Origin: JBGPYM01 sp041493205
Lineage (GTDB): Bacteria > Bacteroidota > Ignavibacteria > UBA10030 > UBA6906
NCBI GenBank assembly: GCA_041493205.1
Contig: JBGPYM010000009.1
Span: forward strand, 1 to 27,829
DNA length: 27,829 bases
Direction of reading: 5' to 3'
In this document: positions 7,187-16,118 of the stretch, piece by piece
Layout: every line of letters begins with the position of its first letter
Numbering within the stretch: position 1 is the first letter of the stretch
Program-made: the position numbers and the translations under genes
The notes under the pieces: model-generated
Databases searched by the model: none
What the model saw: the letters and a program-made list of their open reading frames with translations, nothing else
Told to the model about the DNA's origin: nothing

Positions 7187-7943
7187 CAGGACGGTCCTGG
7201 TGACGCGTCCCCGGGGCCAGGCCGATGACATGGTGCGCGCGATCGAGGAACGCGGGGGTGCGACGGCGCTCATACCCATGATTGCGATCAACCCGCCTTC
7301 CTCGTGGAAGGAGTGCGATGATGCCATTGCCCGGCTTGGGGAGTACGATGCGGTTGCAGTGACAAGTGTCAACGCCGCGGAAAGTTTTTTCGGCCGCGCC
7401 ATTCTCCTCGGTGTGGACGAGCAGCATCTCCATCGCGTACGCACTCTTGCGGTCGGGGAGAAGACCGCGGCCGCAGTCCGGTCGTTCGGTGCAATGGTCG
7501 AGACAGTCCCCGGCGAATTTTCCGGCCGCGCACTCGCCTCCGCCATCGGCACCGCGTATGCCGGGAAGAAAGTCCTTCTTCCCCGCGGGAGCATCGCGCG
7601 GGAAGAACTGGCGGACCTCCTTCGGGAATCGGGTGCCGCCATCGACGCCGTGACCGTGTACACCACCTCCGGCCCCGCGGGACTGGCGGCGGAGAGCGTT
7701 GTCCGGCGCGTCCTGGGGGGTGAATTCGACGTGGTATCGTTTGCGAGTCCGTCGGCGGCAACGAATTTTTGTTCTCTGTTCGCCCCTCACGACCTGTCGG
7801 CGGTTCCCGATCATACGCGCATTGCCGTGATTGGTCCGACGACTGCGGACGCCGTCCGCGCATGCGGACTCCCGGTGGACATCGTAGCGCGCGAATCAAC
7901 GGCAATCGGACTGGCCCGGAGCATCGATGAGTTTTTCAGCTGA
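7173..7943 (+). CDS. hemD: Uroporphyrinogen-III synthase
   Basis: HemD cyclises hydroxymethylbilane with inversion of ring D to give uroporphyrinogen III, the branch point for heme, siroheme and cobalamin. The family is poorly conserved, but the 256-residue protein shows its pattern: an N-terminal VLVTRPRGQADDM, the middle YDAVAVTSVNAAESFF and AVGEKTAAA, and the C-terminal VVSFASPSAATNF and IAVIGPTTADA. The start is the ATG at 7173, inside the end of hemC (14-base overlap) and preceded by GAGAG. Position between hemC and hemE confirms the call. No fused methyltransferase domain is present, so it is dedicated to heme as far as this gene shows. Confidence 0.95.
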   Translation: MSLRNRTVLVTRPRGQADDMVRAIEERGGATALIPMIAINPPSSWKECDDAIARLGEYDAVAVTSVNAAESFFGRAILLGVDEQHLHRVRTLAVGEKTAAAVRSFGAMVETVPGEFSGRALASAIGTAYAGKKVLLPRGSIAREELADLLRESGAAIDAVTVYTTSGPAGLAAESVVRRVLGGEFDVVSFASPSAATNFCSLFAPHDLSAVPDHTRIAVIGPTTADAVRACGLPVDIVARESTAIGLARSIDEFFS

Positions 7944-7949
7944 CCCTTC

Positions 7950-8990
7950 ATGACGAATGACAGATTCCTGAGAGCCTGCAGGCGGCAGGCCGTCGACCGC
8001 ACCCCGGTCTGGATCATGCGCCAGGCAGGCCGGTATCTCCCCGAGTACCGTGCCATACGCGCCACGACCGACTTTCTCACGATGTGCAAGACCCCGGCGC
8101 TGGCTGCCGAAGTCACCCTTCAGCCGGTGGATATCCTCGGCGTGGACGCGGCGATAATTTTTTCGGACATCCTGGTCATTCCTGAAGCGATGGGGATGCA
8201 CCTCGAGCTGGTCGAATCCCGCGGACCGGTGTTTCCCGCCCCGCTCCGGAATTCCCGGGACGTACATGCCCTGAAAGAGGTGGACCCGGGGAAGCAGCTC
8301 CGTTTTCAGATGGACGCGCTCACACAGGCAAAAGCTGCGCTCAACGGCCGCGTCCCCCTGATCGGATTCTGCGGTTCTCCCTGGACGCTTGCCACGTACA
8401 TGGTGGAAGGGAAAGGCACGAAGGATTTCGGCACGATAAAGCGGATGATGCTCGATGAGCCTGAACTGCTCACCGCGCTTCTTAAGAAGCTTGTCACGGC
8501 CGTGCGACGCACGCTGGAGGCCCAGATTGCCGCAGGCGCGGACGCGGTCCAGATTTTTGACACATGGGGCGGTATCCTCGATCCGGATCACTACCGCCGC
8601 TTCTCCCTCGACCCGATGTTCGATATCGTCTCCACGCTGCAACGCGATGGCGCTCCGGTGATAGTCTTTTCGAAGGGCGCACACCACGCGTTGAACGACC
8701 TGGCCGACATCGGCGCCGATGTCGTCGGGCTCGACTGGACCATCGACATTGCCGCAGCGCGGGAAATCGTTCGCGAGCGCGTGGCGCTTCAGGGTAATCT
8801 CGACCCATCGTTCCTGTACGCGTCGCCGGAACAGATCAGGAAGGAAGTTGCCGCACTCCTGAAGAAATACGGCCGCGGGCCGGGACATGTCTTCAACCTC
8901 GGCCACGGCATTTTCCCGGATGTTCCGGTGGATCATGCGCGCGCACTCGTCCGCGCCGTCCAGGAGGAGAGTCCGGCCTATCATGGCTGA
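7950..8990 (+). CDS. hemE: Uroporphyrinogen decarboxylase
   Basis: HemE removes the four acetate carboxyl groups of uroporphyrinogen III to give coproporphyrinogen III. The protein is 346 residues, the usual length. The family signature PVWIMRQAGRYLPEY (residues 19-33) carries the substrate-binding arginines, Asp73 in IIFSDILVIP is the conserved pyrrole-binding aspartate, and GFCGSPWTLATYMVEG is the second signature. The C-terminal NLGHGIFPDVP is also intact. It starts six bases after hemD with no obvious ribosome-binding site and ends overlapping hemF by eight bases. Confidence 0.97.
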   Translation: MTNDRFLRACRRQAVDRTPVWIMRQAGRYLPEYRAIRATTDFLTMCKTPALAAEVTLQPVDILGVDAAIIFSDILVIPEAMGMHLELVESRGPVFPAPLRNSRDVHALKEVDPGKQLRFQMDALTQAKAALNGRVPLIGFCGSPWTLATYMVEGKGTKDFGTIKRMMLDEPELLTALLKKLVTAVRRTLEAQIAAGADAVQIFDTWGGILDPDHYRRFSLDPMFDIVSTLQRDGAPVIVFSKGAHHALNDLADIGADVVGLDWTIDIAAAREIVRERVALQGNLDPSFLYASPEQIRKEVAALLKKYGRGPGHVFNLGHGIFPDVPVDHARALVRAVQEESPAYHG

Positions 8991-9894
8991 CCAGTCAGTT
9001 GCGGCGGCGCTCTCGCCCCTCGGACAGCGCGTCCGGGCGTTCTTTGAGGAACAACAGACGCGCATCTGCGCGGCGCTGGAAGAGCTCGACGGGGCTGCAC
9101 GGTTCGGACTCGACCGGTGGGACCGCCCCGGCGGCGGCGGCGGCGTTACCCGGGTACTCCAGGACGGAACCCTGTTCGAGAAGGGGGGAGTGAATACCTC
9201 AGCGGTGTCAGGCGTCCTTCCCGCGAATCTCGCCCGCAGCATGGGGGCGACAGCGGCCCCCTTTTTCGCGACGGGAGTATCGCTTGTCCTTCACCCGGGA
9301 AGCCCGATGGTTCCGACCGTGCACGCCAACTTCAGATACTTCGAGCAGGAGGGTGGTGATTTCTGGTTCGGCGGGGGGATCGACCTGACGCCGTACTATG
9401 TGCACGAGGGGGATATCACCCGGTTTCACCGTACGCTCCGGGAAGCCTGCGATCCTCACGGCACGGAACTCTACCCCCGGTACAAGAAGTGGTGCGACGA
9501 GTACTTTACGATCAGACATCGGGGCGAAACAAGGGGGGTCGGCGGGATTTTTTTTGACTATCTCCGCGGAGACGGGGAAGCCCTCTTCGCTTTCGTCCGG
9601 TCGGCGGCAGGCGCATTCCTGCCGGCGTATGCGCCCATCGTGGTCCGCCGGAAGGGGGAACCATGGGGGGCACGGGAACGTCAGTGGCAGCTCTTCCGCC
9701 GGGGACGATATGTCGAGTTCAATCTCGTGTATGACCGGGGAACGACGTTCGGTCTGGAAACCGGCGGTCGTGCCGAGTCAATCCTCATGTCGTTGCCGCC
9801 GCTCGTCCGGTGGGGCTATGAGGTCCGTCCGGAACCGGGATCGCCTGAGGCAAAGCTCACCGCACTGCTGACTGCCCCGAAGGACTGGGCATGA
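8983..9894 (+). CDS. hemF: Oxygen-dependent coproporphyrinogen III oxidase
   Basis: HemF uses oxygen to decarboxylate two propionates of coproporphyrinogen III to vinyl groups, giving protoporphyrinogen IX. It is 303 residues long. The conserved histidines appear in LVLHPGSPMVPTVHANFRYF (104 and 114) and in FTIRHRGETRGVGGIFFDY. The GGGIDLTPYY and RYVEFNLVYDRGT motifs are intact. The start at ATG 8983 has an AGGAGG about 14 bases upstream, inside hemE, and overlaps the hemE stop by eight bases. A run of five glycines (residues 50-54) in the N-terminal part is encoded by a GGC repeat and follows the RWDRPGGGGG pattern of the family. Presence of this enzyme implies that heme synthesis works under oxygen. 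Confidence 0.97.
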   Translation: MADQSVAAALSPLGQRVRAFFEEQQTRICAALEELDGAARFGLDRWDRPGGGGGVTRVLQDGTLFEKGGVNTSAVSGVLPANLARSMGATAAPFFATGVSLVLHPGSPMVPTVHANFRYFEQEGGDFWFGGGIDLTPYYVHEGDITRFHRTLREACDPHGTELYPRYKKWCDEYFTIRHRGETRGVGGIFFDYLRGDGEALFAFVRSAAGAFLPAYAPIVVRRKGEPWGARERQWQLFRRGRYVEFNLVYDRGTTFGLETGGRAESILMSLPPLVRWGYEVRPEPGSPEAKLTALLTAPKDWA

Positions 9895-9916
9895 CCGCTC
9901 TGCTCACGAACCAGAC

Positions 9917-12673
9917 ATGACACCGATGACTCTTACCGCCGAACGCCGGGCATTCGTTGCCGCCGCCGCGAAGGAAACCGGGTGCCACTACAGTGCACTC
10001 GTCCGGTTTGACGGACAACCGGACGGCATTATTTACAGCAGAGAGGCCCGCGGGGGGATCGCCGGCGCCAAAGTCGACACCGCGCTCCGCCCGCTCCTCC
10101 GGGAAGTCTTTCGGACGGGAACGGCGGTCATCCGAGAGCCGGCAAAAGGGTCCGCGGCAGGGAAGGCACTCATCGCCGCAGGCCTGCACGGCGTCGCAGT
10201 CTTCCCCCTCAGGGTGCACCGCACGACGGTCGGGGCGCTCTGCCTGGGAAGCAGGAATCCGTTCCCCAGCCGTTCCGGCCTGGTGCGATCCTCCCGCGCG
10301 CTCACGGCGCGGGCGGCTGCCATCCTGACGGAGGCCGAAGGCGAAGAGAAACTGCGCGGTGCGCTCGACAAGTACGACGCGCTCTTCCGGGGGGTTCTCG
10401 ATGCGATTCTTCTCATCGACGGGCGCGACGGCTCCCTCATCGACGTCAATCCCCAGGCTTCCCGGCTGACCGGATACCACCGGAACGAACTGATCGGCAA
10501 AAACGTCTTCACACTGCATCCCGCCGCCCAACGCACCGCAATCCGCGCAGCCCTGGAAACGGTCCGCTCCACGGGTACGCTCGCCCGCTTCCAGCCCGTG
10601 GAATACCTCCGCAAGAACGGAAAGAGGATACCGGCCGAGATCAACGCAAGCCTGGTGACCGTCGGCGGGAACCCCGTCATTGTTGCAATCGTGCGCGACA
10701 TTTCGGAGCAGAAGCGGGCTGAGGTCAAGCTGGCTGCATCGGAAGAACTCCTCCGGATCATCGTCGAGGGGACGCTCGACATGTTCTTCTACGTGCACGA
10801 CGTCAGGGGCGTCTTCACATACCTGTCGCCGTCGGTCAAGAAAATCACGGGACACGAGCCGGAATACTGGAAGGCTCACTACAGCAAGTCCCTCACCCCG
10901 AACCCCATCAACGAGCAGGTGCGTGAGTACACAGAACGCGCTGTGCATGAAGGCATCGCTGCCCCCGCATACCTGTGCGAGGTGTACCATGCCGACGGCC
11001 GGCCCCTGCTGCTGGAAATCAACGAAAAGCCGGTCTTCAAGGAAGGCCGCGTGATCGGCATTCAGGGCGTGGCGCGCGACATCACCGAAAAGAAACGCCT
11101 CGAGGAGGAAATCCTCGAGTCACGCGACAACCTGAACCGGATTCTCGACCAGACTCCCCTCGCCGTCATGGTGATGGATCCACAGGGGAACCTCCTGGAC
11201 GTGAACGAGGCGTGGATGCATCTCTTCGGCGCCTCCGACAAGGAGAAGGTCCTGGGGCGCCTGAATGTGTTTCATTCCAGGTTGTTCAAGCATGCCGGAC
11301 TGACGGAGAGCCTCGCGGCCGTGTACCGGGGACAGATCGTGGACATTCCCGCTGTCACGCTCGATCCGCGCGCGGCGCAGCAGGAGGTGGCGCTGACAGG
11401 TCCCGAGCGCGTCGTCCGCGCACGCATGTTCCCCGTGACGGACAGGAACGCCCGGCTGGTCCGCGTGGTTGCTATGATTGAGGACGTCACGGAACGCCAG
11501 CAACTCGAGGAGCAGTTGATCCAGTCGCAGAAAATGGAGAGCATCGGACTCCTCGCCGGCGGCATCGCCCACGACTTTAACAATATTCTGGGGGGCATCC
11601 TCGGCTACGCGTCGTTCGTCAAGAGCCAGGTGCAGAAGGAGGAGAAGATCTTCCCCCATATCGAGACGATAGAGCGATCCGCTCTCCGCGCCGCGGAACT
11701 GACCTCCCAGCTCCTCGCCTTCGCACGAGGGGGCAAGTACGTCGTCGGACCGATGTCGCTCAACGACCTGATCGGAGAAACGGCCGAATTGCTCCGCGGC
11801 ACGATCGAAAAGAACATTCATGTGGACACCCGGTTGGATCCGGCTGCGCCGGTCATCGAAGCGGACGCGGCACAGATGCAGCAGGTTCTCATGAACCTCT
11901 GCATCAATGCGCGTGACGCCATGCCGGGGGGAGGGACCCTCACGATCACCACACGGCGCCTGAAGCAGCCCGATGCGTTCCTCCGCACGGTCCCTGACAT
12001 GCGGCGGGGAGCGTACCTCCGCCTGGATATCACGGACACGGGCTTCGGGATCGAAAAAAGCATCCGCGGAAAGATTTTCGATCCGTTCTTCACGACCAAG
12101 GAAAAAGGAAAAGGAACAGGCCTCGGCCTTGCCACGGTGTACGGCATCGTCAAGAACCACGGGGGCGTGATCAATGTCGAAAGCGAGGTCGGGATCGGAA
12201 CGACGTTTTCCGTCTACATCCCGGCCGTGGAGCAAGCGATTCGGCGCGCCGTCACGTCGGAGGTCCGTGCGACCGGGGGACGCGAGACGATCCTCATCGT
12301 GGATGACGAGGAAACCATCCGTGCGCTCGTGAAGGACATCCTCGAGGAAAAAGGGTACGTTGTCCACGGCGCGGCCGACGGGTCCGCCGCCGTGGCCCTG
12401 TACCGCGAAAAAGGAAAGTCCATCGACCTGGTCATCCTCGACATGACGATGCCGGGCATGGGGGGACGGGAGACGTTCGAGAAGCTCCGTGAGCTGAATC
12501 CCGGCGTCCGTGTCATCCTTTCCACGGGGTACACCGCAGACGAGCGCACCCGGGAACTCCTCTCGAGCGGCGTCAAGGCCTTCGTGCAGAAACCGTACAA
12601 AATGGATGAACTTGCCGCGGCGGTACGGAAAGTCCTGGATCGAGCAGAAACCCCGGGGGCCGTCAGGGTATGA
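9917..12673 (+). CDS. Soluble hybrid sensor histidine kinase (GAF-PAS-PAS-PAS-HisKA-HATPase-REC)
   Basis: This 918-residue cytoplasmic hybrid kinase sits inside the heme operon. Domains by residue: a GAF-like region (about 10-140), three PAS domains (about 150-270, 275-392 and 403-530), a dimerisation/phosphoacceptor domain with His552 in GGIAHDFNNILGG, an ATPase domain with N-box Asn664 (NARDAMP), DTGFG (707-711) and GTGLGLA (733-739), and a C-terminal receiver (790-908) with Asp796/797, phosphoacceptor Asp842 (LDMTMPG) and Lys892. No transmembrane segment is visible. The phosphorelay core looks complete. No output response regulator or HPt protein is encoded nearby. It lies 22 bases after hemF and 39 before hemH, so it is probably co-transcribed with them. 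The signal is unknown; a PAS or GAF domain binding heme, a porphyrin or oxygen is possible but not shown. Confidence 0.95.
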   Translation: MTPMTLTAERRAFVAAAAKETGCHYSALVRFDGQPDGIIYSREARGGIAGAKVDTALRPLLREVFRTGTAVIREPAKGSAAGKALIAAGLHGVAVFPLRVHRTTVGALCLGSRNPFPSRSGLVRSSRALTARAAAILTEAEGEEKLRGALDKYDALFRGVLDAILLIDGRDGSLIDVNPQASRLTGYHRNELIGKNVFTLHPAAQRTAIRAALETVRSTGTLARFQPVEYLRKNGKRIPAEINASLVTVGGNPVIVAIVRDISEQKRAEVKLAASEELLRIIVEGTLDMFFYVHDVRGVFTYLSPSVKKITGHEPEYWKAHYSKSLTPNPINEQVREYTERAVHEGIAAPAYLCEVYHADGRPLLLEINEKPVFKEGRVIGIQGVARDITEKKRLEEEILESRDNLNRILDQTPLAVMVMDPQGNLLDVNEAWMHLFGASDKEKVLGRLNVFHSRLFKHAGLTESLAAVYRGQIVDIPAVTLDPRAAQQEVALTGPERVVRARMFPVTDRNARLVRVVAMIEDVTERQQLEEQLIQSQKMESIGLLAGGIAHDFNNILGGILGYASFVKSQVQKEEKIFPHIETIERSALRAAELTSQLLAFARGGKYVVGPMSLNDLIGETAELLRGTIEKNIHVDTRLDPAAPVIEADAAQMQQVLMNLCINARDAMPGGGTLTITTRRLKQPDAFLRTVPDMRRGAYLRLDITDTGFGIEKSIRGKIFDPFFTTKEKGKGTGLGLATVYGIVKNHGGVINVESEVGIGTTFSVYIPAVEQAIRRAVTSEVRATGGRETILIVDDEETIRALVKDILEEKGYVVHGAADGSAAVALYREKGKSIDLVILDMTMPGMGGRETFEKLRELNPGVRVILSTGYTADERTRELLSSGVKAFVQKPYKMDELAAAVRKVLDRAETPGAVRV

Positions 12674-12712
12674 CCCCCCTGCACAGTTCCATTGCGTGAC
12701 AGAGATCCTGCT

Positions 12713-13696
12713 ATGACCGGTGAGAAACCCCTTGGCGTCGTCCTGTTGCAGCTGGGCGGTCCGGATTCGCTCGACAGCGTCGCGCCGTTCCTCTACAACC
12801 TGTTCTGTGATCCCGAGATCATCGACCTGCCGCTGGCCTTTCTCTTCCGCAGGCCGCTGGCCCGCTACATCGCGGAAAAACGGTCGCGGAAGGTGCAGGA
12901 ATACTACCGGAGAATCGGGGGGCGGTCTCCGATCCTCAAGCTGACGCGCCGGCAGGCAGCTGCGCTGGAACTCGCGCTCCGCGGACGCCTGCATGTGAAG
13001 GTGGTCGTTGCAATGCGCTACTGGCACCCGATGACCGCAGTGGCAATCGACGAGCTGGTCAGTGCAGGCGTCGAACGCGTCCTGCTCCTCCCGCTCTATC
13101 CCCAGTATTCAAAAACCACCACCGGCTCCAGTGTCAACGAGTGGCACCGCACGGTCGCCCAGCGCGGCCACACCCGGCTCCGTGCCGAAGTGATCGAGCA
13201 GTATTGCGACCATCCGTCGTACATCGCCGCCCTGGTCAATAATATCGGCATCGCGCTGCGCCGCATTCCCGCGGCCGACCGCTCCAGGGTTCACCTGGTG
13301 TTCAGCGCCCACGGGACACCGCTGAAGCTGGTCCGCGACGGGGATCCCTACGAACCGCAGATCGTCCGGACTTACGGGGCGGTCCTGAAAGCGGGGAACT
13401 TCGGCCTCCGCCACCACCTCTGCTATCAGAGCAAGGTCGGCCCGCAGAAGTGGCTGGAGCCGTCGCTCGATCACATGATAGAACGGCTCGCCCATGAGAA
13501 GGCTTCCCACGTGCTCGTGATTCCCATCGCCTTCGTGTCGGACCACAGCGAAACCCTCTGGGAAATCAATATCGAGACGCGCGCTAAAGCGAAGGAGCTC
13601 GGGATACCATACTTCGACATGTCCCCGGCGCTGCATACGAACCGGGAATTCATCGCGGCGCTCGCGGACCTCGTGGTGCGAAAGGCCGGAGGATGA
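12713..13696 (+). CDS. hemH: Ferrochelatase
   Basis: HemH inserts Fe2+ into protoporphyrin IX (or coproporphyrin III in some lineages) as the last metal-insertion step. The 327-residue protein begins MTGEKPLGVVLLQLGGPDSL. The ATG at 12713 is preferred over a TTG seven codons upstream. The catalytic His200 lies in VFSAHGTP and Glu280 in VSDHSETLWEI. PLYPQYSKTTTGS and YQSKVGPQKWLEPS are the other family landmarks. There is no C-terminal extension with cysteine ligands for an iron-sulfur cluster. It overlaps hemG by four bases (ATGA). Confidence 0.97.
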   Translation: MTGEKPLGVVLLQLGGPDSLDSVAPFLYNLFCDPEIIDLPLAFLFRRPLARYIAEKRSRKVQEYYRRIGGRSPILKLTRRQAAALELALRGRLHVKVVVAMRYWHPMTAVAIDELVSAGVERVLLLPLYPQYSKTTTGSSVNEWHRTVAQRGHTRLRAEVIEQYCDHPSYIAALVNNIGIALRRIPAADRSRVHLVFSAHGTPLKLVRDGDPYEPQIVRTYGAVLKAGNFGLRHHLCYQSKVGPQKWLEPSLDHMIERLAHEKASHVLVIPIAFVSDHSETLWEINIETRAKAKELGIPYFDMSPALHTNREFIAALADLVVRKAGG

Positions 13697-15084
13697 ACGG
13701 CATCAGGACTGTGGCCGTCATCGGCGCCGGCATTTCCGGGCTGACGGCGGCATATTATTGCCGGAGGGCCGGACTCGAATGCACCGTCCTGGAGCGCGAC
13801 GCCGCCCCGGGGGGCACCATGCGGACGATGCACGACGGCGGGTGGCTCGTCGAGACCGGCCCGAACAGCGCCCTGGAAACCACGCCGCTCTTCGGCGAGA
13901 TGTTTGAAGGCCTCGGCATCCTGGAGGAACGGCTCTATGCAGACCCGGCCGCGGACAGGCGGTATATTCTGCGCGGAGGGAGACTCCACCCGCTGCCGAT
14001 GTCACCAACGGCGTTCTTTGCCTCGTCCCTCTGGACGTTCCGGGGAAAGGCCCGTCTGCTGAAAGAACCGTTCGTGGGGCGGGCCGCCCGGGAGGAGACG
14101 ATCGCCGAGTTCGTCGAGCGGAGATTGGGGCGGGAATTCCTTGACTATGCGATCAATCCGTTCGTCGCCGGCGTGTATGCCGGCAGCCCCGAGCAACTCA
14201 GCGTACGCGCGGCTTTTCCCCGGCTCTACGCGCTGGAGGAAAAGTACGGCGGCCTCATCAAAGGGATGATCCTGGGTGCGCGCGAGCGGAAAAAGCGTGC
14301 GGAAAAGGCGAAAGACCGTGCCAGGATGTTCTCCTTCCGGAACGGCATGGAGACATTTCCCCTTGCGGCCGCCCGCTCCCTCGGCGACCGGCTCTGGCTC
14401 GAATGCGGCGTGGACGGGATCATCCGTCTTCCCGACGGGCGTTTCAGCGTTCGGGGGAGCAGAAGGGGAGCCCCGGCGGATGTGACAGCGGATGCGGTTG
14501 TTGTCGCTGTTCCGGCTCACGTTGCGGGAAAACTGGTCCGCCCTCTGTCGGCGGCCGCGGCTGATGTTCTTGGTTCAATATATTACCCGCCCGTTGCAGA
14601 GGTTTTCCTCGGGTTTCCCGCCGCTGCCATGACCAGGCCCCTGGACGGCTTCGGGTACCTGATTCCGGCAAAAGAGGAACGCAGGATTCTAGGAACAATC
14701 TGGTCCTCGTCGCTCTTCCCGGGCCGCGCGCCCGCAGGGCACGTGGCGCTGACGACGTTTGTCGGCGGATCGCGCCAGCCGCTCCTCGCGGGACTCGACG
14801 ACGGCGAACTTATCCGCACCGTCCTCGAAGAGCTCCGGGCGATCATGGGGGTTGCAGGCGACCCGGTCTACACCAATATCATCCGGTGGGAACGGGCCAT
14901 CCCCCAGTACAATCTTGGATACCAGGCCGCAATGCAGGAGATCGACTCACTGGAGGCACGGATGCCGGGGCTCTTCTTCTGCGGCAATTTCCGCGGCGGT
15001 ATCGCCGTCGGTGATTGCGTCATGAGCGGAGAACGGACCGCCCGGCGGATCACCGGTGCAGTGCATGGCGAAGTTCAATCATAA
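13693..15084 (+). CDS. hemG: Protoporphyrinogen oxidase (FAD-dependent, HemY type)
   Basis: This 463-residue FAD enzyme oxidises protoporphyrinogen IX to protoporphyrin IX (six electrons, using O2). The dinucleotide-binding motif VIGAGISGLTAAYYCRRAG begins at residue 9, followed by VLERDAAPGGTMRT and ETGPNSALE. In the C-terminal half, YNLGYQAAMQEID and LFFCGNFRGGIAVGDCVMSG match the FAD/substrate end of the family. The start (ATG 13693) follows GGAGG and overlaps the ferrochelatase stop. Homologues in Gram-positive bacteria act instead on coproporphyrinogen (CgoX). With hemF in the same operon and no HemQ in view, the protoporphyrin route is more likely here. Confidence 0.93.
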   Translation: MNGIRTVAVIGAGISGLTAAYYCRRAGLECTVLERDAAPGGTMRTMHDGGWLVETGPNSALETTPLFGEMFEGLGILEERLYADPAADRRYILRGGRLHPLPMSPTAFFASSLWTFRGKARLLKEPFVGRAAREETIAEFVERRLGREFLDYAINPFVAGVYAGSPEQLSVRAAFPRLYALEEKYGGLIKGMILGARERKKRAEKAKDRARMFSFRNGMETFPLAAARSLGDRLWLECGVDGIIRLPDGRFSVRGSRRGAPADVTADAVVVAVPAHVAGKLVRPLSAAAADVLGSIYYPPVAEVFLGFPAAAMTRPLDGFGYLIPAKEERRILGTIWSSSLFPGRAPAGHVALTTFVGGSRQPLLAGLDDGELIRTVLEELRAIMGVAGDPVYTNIIRWERAIPQYNLGYQAAMQEIDSLEARMPGLFFCGNFRGGIAVGDCVMSGERTARRITGAVHGEVQS

Positions 15085-15100
15085 ACGTGAGGGTGCATCT

Positions 15101-16105
15101 ATGAAGAGCGTCGAGACAGGTGTCGCATCGTATCCCGTGTCGCGGCTGCGCAGGCTCCGCATGACCGAAGCCCTGCGGGGCATGGTGCGCGAGACCACGC
15201 TGACAAGGAACGATTTCATTTACCCGCTGTTCGTTGTCCCTGGCCGCTCGGTGAAGAAACCGGTCTCTTCGATGCCGGGGGTGTTCCAGATGTCCGTGGA
15301 CACTATCGTTCGCGAATGTGCCGAGGTGAAGTCGCTCGGCGTGCCGGCGGTCATCTTCTTCGGCATCCCCGAAGAGAAGGACGATGTCGGTTCGGGAGCA
15401 TACGACGAGCACGGAGTCGTTCAGGAGGCCCTGCGTGCGGTGAAGAAGGAAGTCCCGGAGCTTTTTTTGATCACGGATGTCTGTCTCTGCGAGTATACGT
15501 CGCACGGGCATTGCGGGATCGTCCGGGGCAATGAAATCCTGAATGATGAATCGGTGGAGCTGCTTGCCCGGGAGGCGCTGACACATGCCGAGGCAGGCGC
15601 GGACATGGTCGCCCCGTCGGACATGTTCGACGGGCGCGTCGGGGCGATCCGCGCTGTGCTCGACGGGAATGGCTTTCCCAATCTCCCGATCATGTCCTAC
15701 GCTGCCAAATACGCTTCGGGGTTCTACGGGCCGTTCCGCGAGGCGGCCGAAAGCACACCCAAATTCGGCGACCGCCGGTCGCACCAGATGGATCCCGCCA
15801 ATGCCGATGAAGCACTCCGTGAAGTCGCGCAGGATATCGCCGAGGGAGCGGACATCGTCATGGTCAAACCCGCGCTGCCCTACCTGGACGTGCTCTACCG
15901 CGTGAAACAGACGTTTGCCATGCCGACCGCCGCCTATAATGTCAGCGGAGAATTTGCCATGGTGAAGGCCGCCGCCGCAAACGGGTGGATCGACGGGGAA
16001 CGGGTCATGATGGAACTGCTCACCGGGATCAAACGTGCAGGCGCGGACCTGATTCTGACCTACTTCGCAAAGGACGCCGCGCGATACCTGGAAAGTCACC
16101 GATGA
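15101..16105 (+). CDS. hemB: Delta-aminolevulinic acid dehydratase (porphobilinogen synthase)
   Basis: HemB condenses two ALA molecules to porphobilinogen. The ATG at 15101 gives 334 residues, has GAGGG upstream and lies 16 bases after hemG; an in-frame start farther upstream would overlap hemG. The two active-site lysines are Lys203 (AAKYASGFYGPF) and Lys256 (IVMVKPALPYLD). Cys128, Cys130 and Cys138 in DVCLCEYTSHGHCG mark this as a zinc-dependent enzyme, unlike the Mg-dependent forms that replace these cysteines. All other landmarks (YPLFVVPG, FFGIPEEKD, AYNVSGEF) are present. Confidence 0.97.
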   Translation: MKSVETGVASYPVSRLRRLRMTEALRGMVRETTLTRNDFIYPLFVVPGRSVKKPVSSMPGVFQMSVDTIVRECAEVKSLGVPAVIFFGIPEEKDDVGSGAYDEHGVVQEALRAVKKEVPELFLITDVCLCEYTSHGHCGIVRGNEILNDESVELLAREALTHAEAGADMVAPSDMFDGRVGAIRAVLDGNGFPNLPIMSYAAKYASGFYGPFREAAESTPKFGDRRSHQMDPANADEALREVAQDIAEGADIVMVKPALPYLDVLYRVKQTFAMPTAAYNVSGEFAMVKAAAANGWIDGERVMMELLTGIKRAGADLILTYFAKDAARYLESHR

Positions 16106-16118
16106 GGGACATCCCCGC

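Noticed and set aside
11120..13027. A 635-codon open frame on the minus strand opposite the hybrid kinase and ferrochelatase genes
   Set aside because: It is a by-product of GC-rich codon use on the opposite strand. Its translation shows no domain pattern, and the plus-strand genes are unambiguous. The same applies to long minus-strand frames at 24689-26254, 7896-9242, 5473-6684 and 15050-16282.
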